A stretch of 45,772 nt of DNA from the NCBI RefSeq assembly GCF_000720485.1, contig NZ_JOAX01000045.1, positions 1-45,772 of the forward strand, given 5' to 3'. Each line of letters starts with the position of its first letter. The first letter of the stretch is position 1. The notes under the pieces were generated by a model that was not told the DNA's origin, searched no databases, and saw nothing but the letters and a program-made list of their open reading frames with translations. Below, piece by piece: positions 42,516 through 45,772 of the stretch. The DNA comes from Streptomyces ochraceiscleroticus (GTDB taxonomy: Bacteria > Actinomycetota > Actinomycetes > Streptomycetales > Streptomycetaceae). The translations under genes were made by a program, and so were the position numbers.

Positions 42516-43406
42516 TCAGGCCTGCTCGGCCGGCTTCTCGGCCTCGGCCTCGGCGGCGGGGGCCTCGGCAGCGGCGGGCTCCTCGGCCGGCTTCTCCTCG
42601 GCCTTGGCCTCGTCGGCCTTGGGCTCCTCGGCCTTCTTCTCGCCCTCGAGCAGGTCACGCTCCCACTCGGCGAGCGGCTCGCCGGCGGCCTTCTCGCCCT
42701 TGGCCTCGGCACCACCGGAGCGGGCGATGAGGCCCTCGGCGACGGCGTCGGCGATCACGCGGGTGAGCAGGGTGACGGAGCGGATCGCGTCGTCGTTGCC
42801 CGGGATCTTGTAGTCGACCTCGTCGGGGTCGCAGTTGGTGTCGAGGATGGCGACGACCGGGATGTTGAGCTTCCGGGCCTCACCGACCGCGATGTGCTCC
42901 TTCTTGGTGTCCACGATCCAGACGGCGCTGGGCACCTTCTGCATCTCGCGGATACCGCCGAGGGTCTTCTCCAACTTGGCCTTCTCGCGCGAGAGCACGA
43001 GAAGCTCCTTCTTGGTGAGACCCGAGGCCGCGACGTCCTCGAAGTCGATCTGCTCGAGCTCCTTGAGGCGCTGCAGACGCTTGTAGACGGTCGAGAAGTT
43101 GGTCAGCATGCCGCCGAGCCAGCGCTGGTTCACGTAGGGCATGCCCACGCGAGTCGCCTGCTCCGCGATGGCCTCCTGGGCCTGCTTCTTGGTGCCGACG
43201 AACATGACGGAGCCGCCGTGCGCGACGGTCTCCTTGACGAACTCGTAGGCGCGGTCGATGTACGACAGCGACTGGAGCAGGTCGATGATGTAGATGCCGT
43301 TGCGCTCGGTGAAGATGAAGCGCTTCATCTTCGGGTTCCAGCGGCGGGTCTGGTGCCCGAAGTGGACGCCGCTCTCCAGCAGCTCCCGCATCGTGACGAC
43401 GGCCAT
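42516..43406 (-). CDS. rpsB: 30S ribosomal protein S2
   Basis: A 296-residue S2. The N-terminus [27 protein letters not shown] and the motifs [14 protein letters not shown] and [29 protein letters not shown] are characteristic. After about residue 240 it has a tail of some 45 residues made mostly of Ala, Glu, Lys and Pro, usual in Streptomyces and absent from E. coli S2. The start is ATG at 43406 with GAGGAG 7 bases upstream. The 5' region (43407 onward) has no gene and includes the tandem repeats at 43682-43771. Confidence 0.97.
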   Translation of the reverse strand: MAVVTMRELLESGVHFGHQTRRWNPKMKRFIFTERNGIYIIDLLQSLSYIDRAYEFVKETVAHGGSVMFVGTKKQAQEAIAEQATRVGMPYVNQRWLGGMLTNFSTVYKRLQRLKELEQIDFEDVAASGLTKKELLVLSREKAKLEKTLGGIREMQKVPSAVWIVDTKKEHIAVGEARKLNIPVVAILDTNCDPDEVDYKIPGNDDAIRSVTLLTRVIADAVAEGLIARSGGAEAKGEKAAGEPLAEWERDLLEGEKKAEEPKADEAKAEEKPAEEPAAAEAPAAEAEAEKPAEQA

Positions 43407-43681
43407 GGCCGTTCTCCTCGTGTTTCTCGGTTCCACCGCGGCCGGGCGGCCGCTGTGCCTGACGCCCCTGCGCGCCTGCCTGAACCGACTCCGGTGGTGT
43501 ACCGGGAGCCTTGCCAGGACCGAGGGACGCGGCCACCGTGGTGCAGCGCACTACCGCTGTGCTTCTGACGAAGCACGGGGAGTCACGCGCCGGTGGCGGG
43601 GCGTGCGAAGTCGACCCGGTCACCCGGATCGCCACAAGAAGTGTACGGGACCGCCGAACCGCCTAGCGACATGCTGCGGGT

Positions 43682-43771
43682 GGGAGAGGTTCGGTGGTGG
43701 GGAGAGGTTCGGTGATGGGGAGAAGTTCGGTGGTGGGGAGGGGTTCGGTGATGGGGAGAGGTTCGGTGGCG
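43682..43771. repeat. Five tandem 18-base repeats between rpsB and the M23 peptidase
   Basis: Five head-to-tail copies of GGGAGAGGTTCGGTGGTG with few changes: 43682-43699, 43700-43717, 43718-43735, 43736-43753 and 43754-43771. The gap 43407-44100 otherwise holds no gene I can support; it must contain the rpsB promoter (minus strand) and the start region of the peptidase gene. Confidence 0.85.
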
Positions 43772-44048
43772 AAGGAGGGAGCGAGGCCGGACCCGGGCTC
43801 GCATCACTCACACGCGTGACGATGTTGTCCACAACCGCGGAGTGGTCCACAGGAGCCGACCAAGATCCCCCCGGATCTGCCCTGGTCCGCCACTGTCATG
43901 CCATGCGCGACTCGTACTGCCTCGGGCTTCCCCGACTCCGGCTTCCCCGGCTTTTTGATGGACCGCCGCCCTCGCTCTGTCGATCTCCAGGGCCGCTTCT
44001 GCCTGATGTGCGGCGCCTGCGGCGGGCGGTCCTGACAGGGCCGGCGGG

Positions 44049-44097
44049 CCTCCTGCCCCCTCCCCCTCTCCCTCTCCCTCTCCCTCTCCCTCTCCCT
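44049..44097 (+). repeat. CTCCCT hexanucleotide run before the M23 peptidase
   Basis: About six consecutive CTCCCT-type units end just before the ATG at 44101. If translation begins further upstream (ATG at 43903) the run encodes a Pro-Leu repeat; if not, it is a pyrimidine-rich leader. The unit count may vary by replication slippage. Confidence 0.7.
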
Positions 44098-44100
44098 GTG

Positions 44101-45156
44101 ATGCGGGTACTCGCCTACCTCGCGTCCCTGCACCCCGGTCGGCTCGTCCGCCGCACGACGGCTCGCACCACCCTGAGTACGGCCGCCATCCTGAGCACGG
44201 CCGCTTGCGCGCTCGGCTGCATGATCGGCTGCGTGCTCCTGCTCGGCCCGGCGCTCTTCGCACCGCTCTCCCTCGCGGCGAACAGCAACGCCCCGCCCAC
44301 AAGCGGCACCGCACCCCCACCTCACCTCACACCGGTCACACACGCCCGCCCCCTTTCCGAGAACACGTTCTCGGGAATCCGCTCGGACGCGACCCCGGGC
44401 CCTGACCCAAGCCCACCAGCCAGGACTTCCGACACCCGGGCATCGGCATGGTCCGGGACTTCCGAGACCCGGGCATGGCCGGTGGCAGGACCAACCGGCG
44501 CGCGTCCAGCCATCGCACGCCCCTGGTTGCCTCCACCCACCCCCTGGGCGGCCGGCCACCGCGGCGTGGACCTCGCCTCGCGTGCCGGAGCGACCGTACG
44601 AGCCGCCGCCCCCGGCCGCGTCTCTTTCGCGGGCAAGGTCGCCGATCGAGGCGTCCTCTCCATCGAACTATCCGGCTCCGGCCGACCGCCGTTGCGCATC
44701 ACGTACGAGCCGGTGCGCCCCACGGTTCACAAGGGCGATCGCGTCCGAGCAGGCCAGCCGGTCGCCGTCCTCCAGCCGGGCCCGTACCACTGCGACGCCC
44801 TCTGTCTCCATTGGGGCCTGCGCCGCGGCCGTACCTACCTGGACCCGCTGTCCCTCCTCCCACCGTCCCTGCTCGCCCCGCCCTCACCCCGACTACTCCC
44901 GGTCTTCCACATCCCCGAACCCGTCCCGCCCCCAGCTCACAGCCCGGAGACACCGCCTCTCCTCCCCACAGCCGCCGGCACCCCCACCCTCGCGGCAGCC
45001 ACAGCCCTCGCAGCCATAGCCACCTGGTCCCACTCCCGCCTCCGGAACCAACGCCCCCGGCGAGCTCCCGGCAGCCTGCCCCTCCGGCTCGGCGGCCTGT
45101 CCCGGAACAACCGCCCTCACGGTGACGCCCTGCCCGACCAGCGCCCCAACGAGTGA
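44101..45156 (+). CDS. M23 family (LytM-type) peptidase, secreted or membrane-anchored
   Basis: A 351-residue protein from the ATG at 44101. Residues 25-58 are hydrophobic and act as a signal or anchor. A Ser/Thr/Pro-rich linker follows, then the M23 domain: AAGHRGVDLASRAGATVRAAAPGRVSFAGKV carries the first zinc ligands (H-x3-D), and CDALCLHWGLRRG the H-x-G/H part near the end. A Pro-rich C-terminal tail follows. M23 enzymes cut peptidoglycan cross-bridges or act as inactive LytM regulators; the second motif reads LHWG, as in many active members. No ribosome binding site precedes 44101 or the alternative ATG at 43903, so the start is uncertain. It is divergent from rpsB. Confidence 0.8.
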   Translation: MRVLAYLASLHPGRLVRRTTARTTLSTAAILSTAACALGCMIGCVLLLGPALFAPLSLAANSNAPPTSGTAPPPHLTPVTHARPLSENTFSGIRSDATPGPDPSPPARTSDTRASAWSGTSETRAWPVAGPTGARPAIARPWLPPPTPWAAGHRGVDLASRAGATVRAAAPGRVSFAGKVADRGVLSIELSGSGRPPLRITYEPVRPTVHKGDRVRAGQPVAVLQPGPYHCDALCLHWGLRRGRTYLDPLSLLPPSLLAPPSPRLLPVFHIPEPVPPPAHSPETPPLLPTAAGTPTLAAATALAAIATWSHSRLRNQRPRRAPGSLPLRLGGLSRNNRPHGDALPDQRPNE

Positions 45157-45182
45157 GCACTCCACCGTTGACCGGCCGACCA

Positions 45183-45222
45183 GAACGACTGACGCCCGAT
45201 TGGAACGACTAACACCCTGTTG
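45183..45222 (+). repeat. Imperfect tandem 20-base repeat after the M23 peptidase
   Basis: GAACGACTGACGCCCGATTG and GAACGACTAACACCCTGTTG are adjacent and agree at 16 of 20 positions. They begin 27 bases after the peptidase stop. Confidence 0.6.
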
Positions 45223-45329
45223 GTCGGAAATGACCGGCGCGCTGAAGCACCGGATGGCTGAAGCAGCGGGACACCCCGGAGTACCGAGCCGCCCCTGGAG
45301 TACCGGGGCGCCTCCGCCGGCCCGGTAGT

Positions 45330-45600
45330 TGAGATCGCCAGGTCGTCGGAGCGCCGAATTCTGGTCGCACGGATCCCTGAACGCCCGAACGCCCGGACGC
45401 CCGAATCACCGGACCGTGGGATCACGAGCATCCGGATCACCGGCTCGGGGGATCGCCGGACGACCGGGCCAAGGGGCTACCGGACAGAGCGGGGAGGCAG
45501 GATCGCCAGACGGCCGAGACGCCGGGGCACCGGACAGCCGGGACACAGGACAGCCGGACGGCCGGGCCGCGGGGGCCGCCGGGACTCGAGGGCGAGGGCA
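45330..45600. repeat. Degenerate CCGGA-rich low-complexity stretch at the contig end
   Basis: Many irregular copies of words such as CCGGACGGCC, ACCGGACAG and ATCACCGGA are scattered here with no open frame showing Streptomyces codon bias. From 45157 to 45724 no gene can be supported. Such repeats probably caused the assembly to stop here. Confidence 0.5.
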
Positions 45601-45724
45601 CGCGAGCGCCGCCGGGGCGCGGGTGCGGGGGCGAGGGCAGGGCCACCGTGGGGCGAGGCCCAGGCGTGCGTGTGCGTGGGGGGGGCAGACAGGCGTGTCT
45701 GCTTTTGGAGGTGGTGGTGGAGGG

Positions 45725-45772
45725 CTGTCTCTTATACACATCTCCGAGCCCACGAGACTCCTGAGCATCTCG
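45725..45772 (+). other. Illumina Nextera adapter and index (not genomic)
   Basis: The end begins CTGTCTCTTATACACATC, the Nextera transposon mosaic end, and continues into the read-2 adapter to 45758. Bases 45759-45766 (TCCTGAGC) equal an i7 index of the Nextera set (N704 from memory), and 45767-45772 begin the flow-cell primer. Open frames crossing it are artefacts. Confidence 0.97.

Noticed and set aside
39516..43568. A 1350-codon open frame on the plus strand opposite frr, pyrH, tsf and rpsB
   Set aside because: Antisense shadow of four well-recognised genes; its sequence is Leu/Gly/Val-rich with no domain.
43682..43771. Possible CRISPR array
   Set aside because: The repeats are head to tail with no spacers and only 18 bases long, so this is a simple tandem repeat.
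45406..45768. Minus-strand frame starting with MLRSLVGSEMCIRDS
   Set aside because: Its N-terminus is translated sequencing adapter; the rest is Pro/Ala/Arg-rich low-complexity sequence.

Overview
The window is high-GC actinobacterial DNA. Gene content, GC-ending codons, GTG/TTG starts and protein sequences all point to Streptomyces. From memory the gene order follows, in condensed form, the S. coelicolor chromosome from about SCO5623 (rpsB side) to SCO5696 (ispG side); this was not checked by alignment. It is mostly conserved core chromosome. No phage, insertion sequence, CRISPR array, tRNA or rRNA was seen. The last 48 bases are not genomic: they are an Illumina Nextera adapter with its index, so the window ends at a contig end.

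Layout, left to right. (1) 1-2939, minus strand: dxr, an M50 site-2 protease and the start of ispG, i.e. two MEP isoprenoid enzymes around an intramembrane protease. (2) 3167-6020: a SnoaL-like protein, a large acyl-CoA dehydrogenase, and a cysteine-free L32 paralogue (rpmF) whose promoter carries a Zur-type box. (3) 6196-13957: a GABA module with an aldehyde dehydrogenase, a PucR-type regulator, a membrane-anchored TraG/HerA-like ATPase, and divergent gabT. A shared inverted-repeat motif lies upstream of both the dehydrogenase and gabT. (4) 14115-15432: a PAP2 phosphatase and a small conserved protein. (5) 15598-22803, minus: a polyamine operon of aldehyde dehydrogenase, PotD-like lipoprotein, PotA, PotB, PotC and an FAD amine oxidase. 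(6) 23055-26319: NADAR protein, DUF4190 protein, adenosine/aminodeoxyfutalosine deaminase, and a DUF2690 protein with a probable frameshift. (7) 26326-31123: a second polyamine locus with PotD-like lipoprotein and aldehyde dehydrogenase (minus), divergent from an Lrp/AsnC regulator and a class III aminotransferase (plus). (8) 31427-33312: an ABC ATPase with degenerate motifs plus a membrane protein. (9) 33383-37426, minus: thiBPQ thiamine uptake under a TPP riboswitch. (10) 37463-43406, minus: rlmN, cdsA, frr, pyrH, tsf and rpsB. (11) 44101-45156: an M23 peptidase, then low-complexity sequence to the contig end.

How the parts fit: regions 3, 5 and 7 together encode a complete route for putrescine-type polyamines. 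Two substrate-binding lipoproteins and one PotABC core take them up. A transaminase or FAD oxidase makes the aldehyde. Aldehyde dehydrogenases give GABA (or a gamma-glutamyl derivative). GabT gives succinic semialdehyde, and a third dehydrogenase gives succinate. Two regulators (PucR and Lrp types) sit inside the super-locus, and two different candidate operator motifs each recur at two of its promoters. These motifs are the most useful new leads here. No wholly undescribed system was found.
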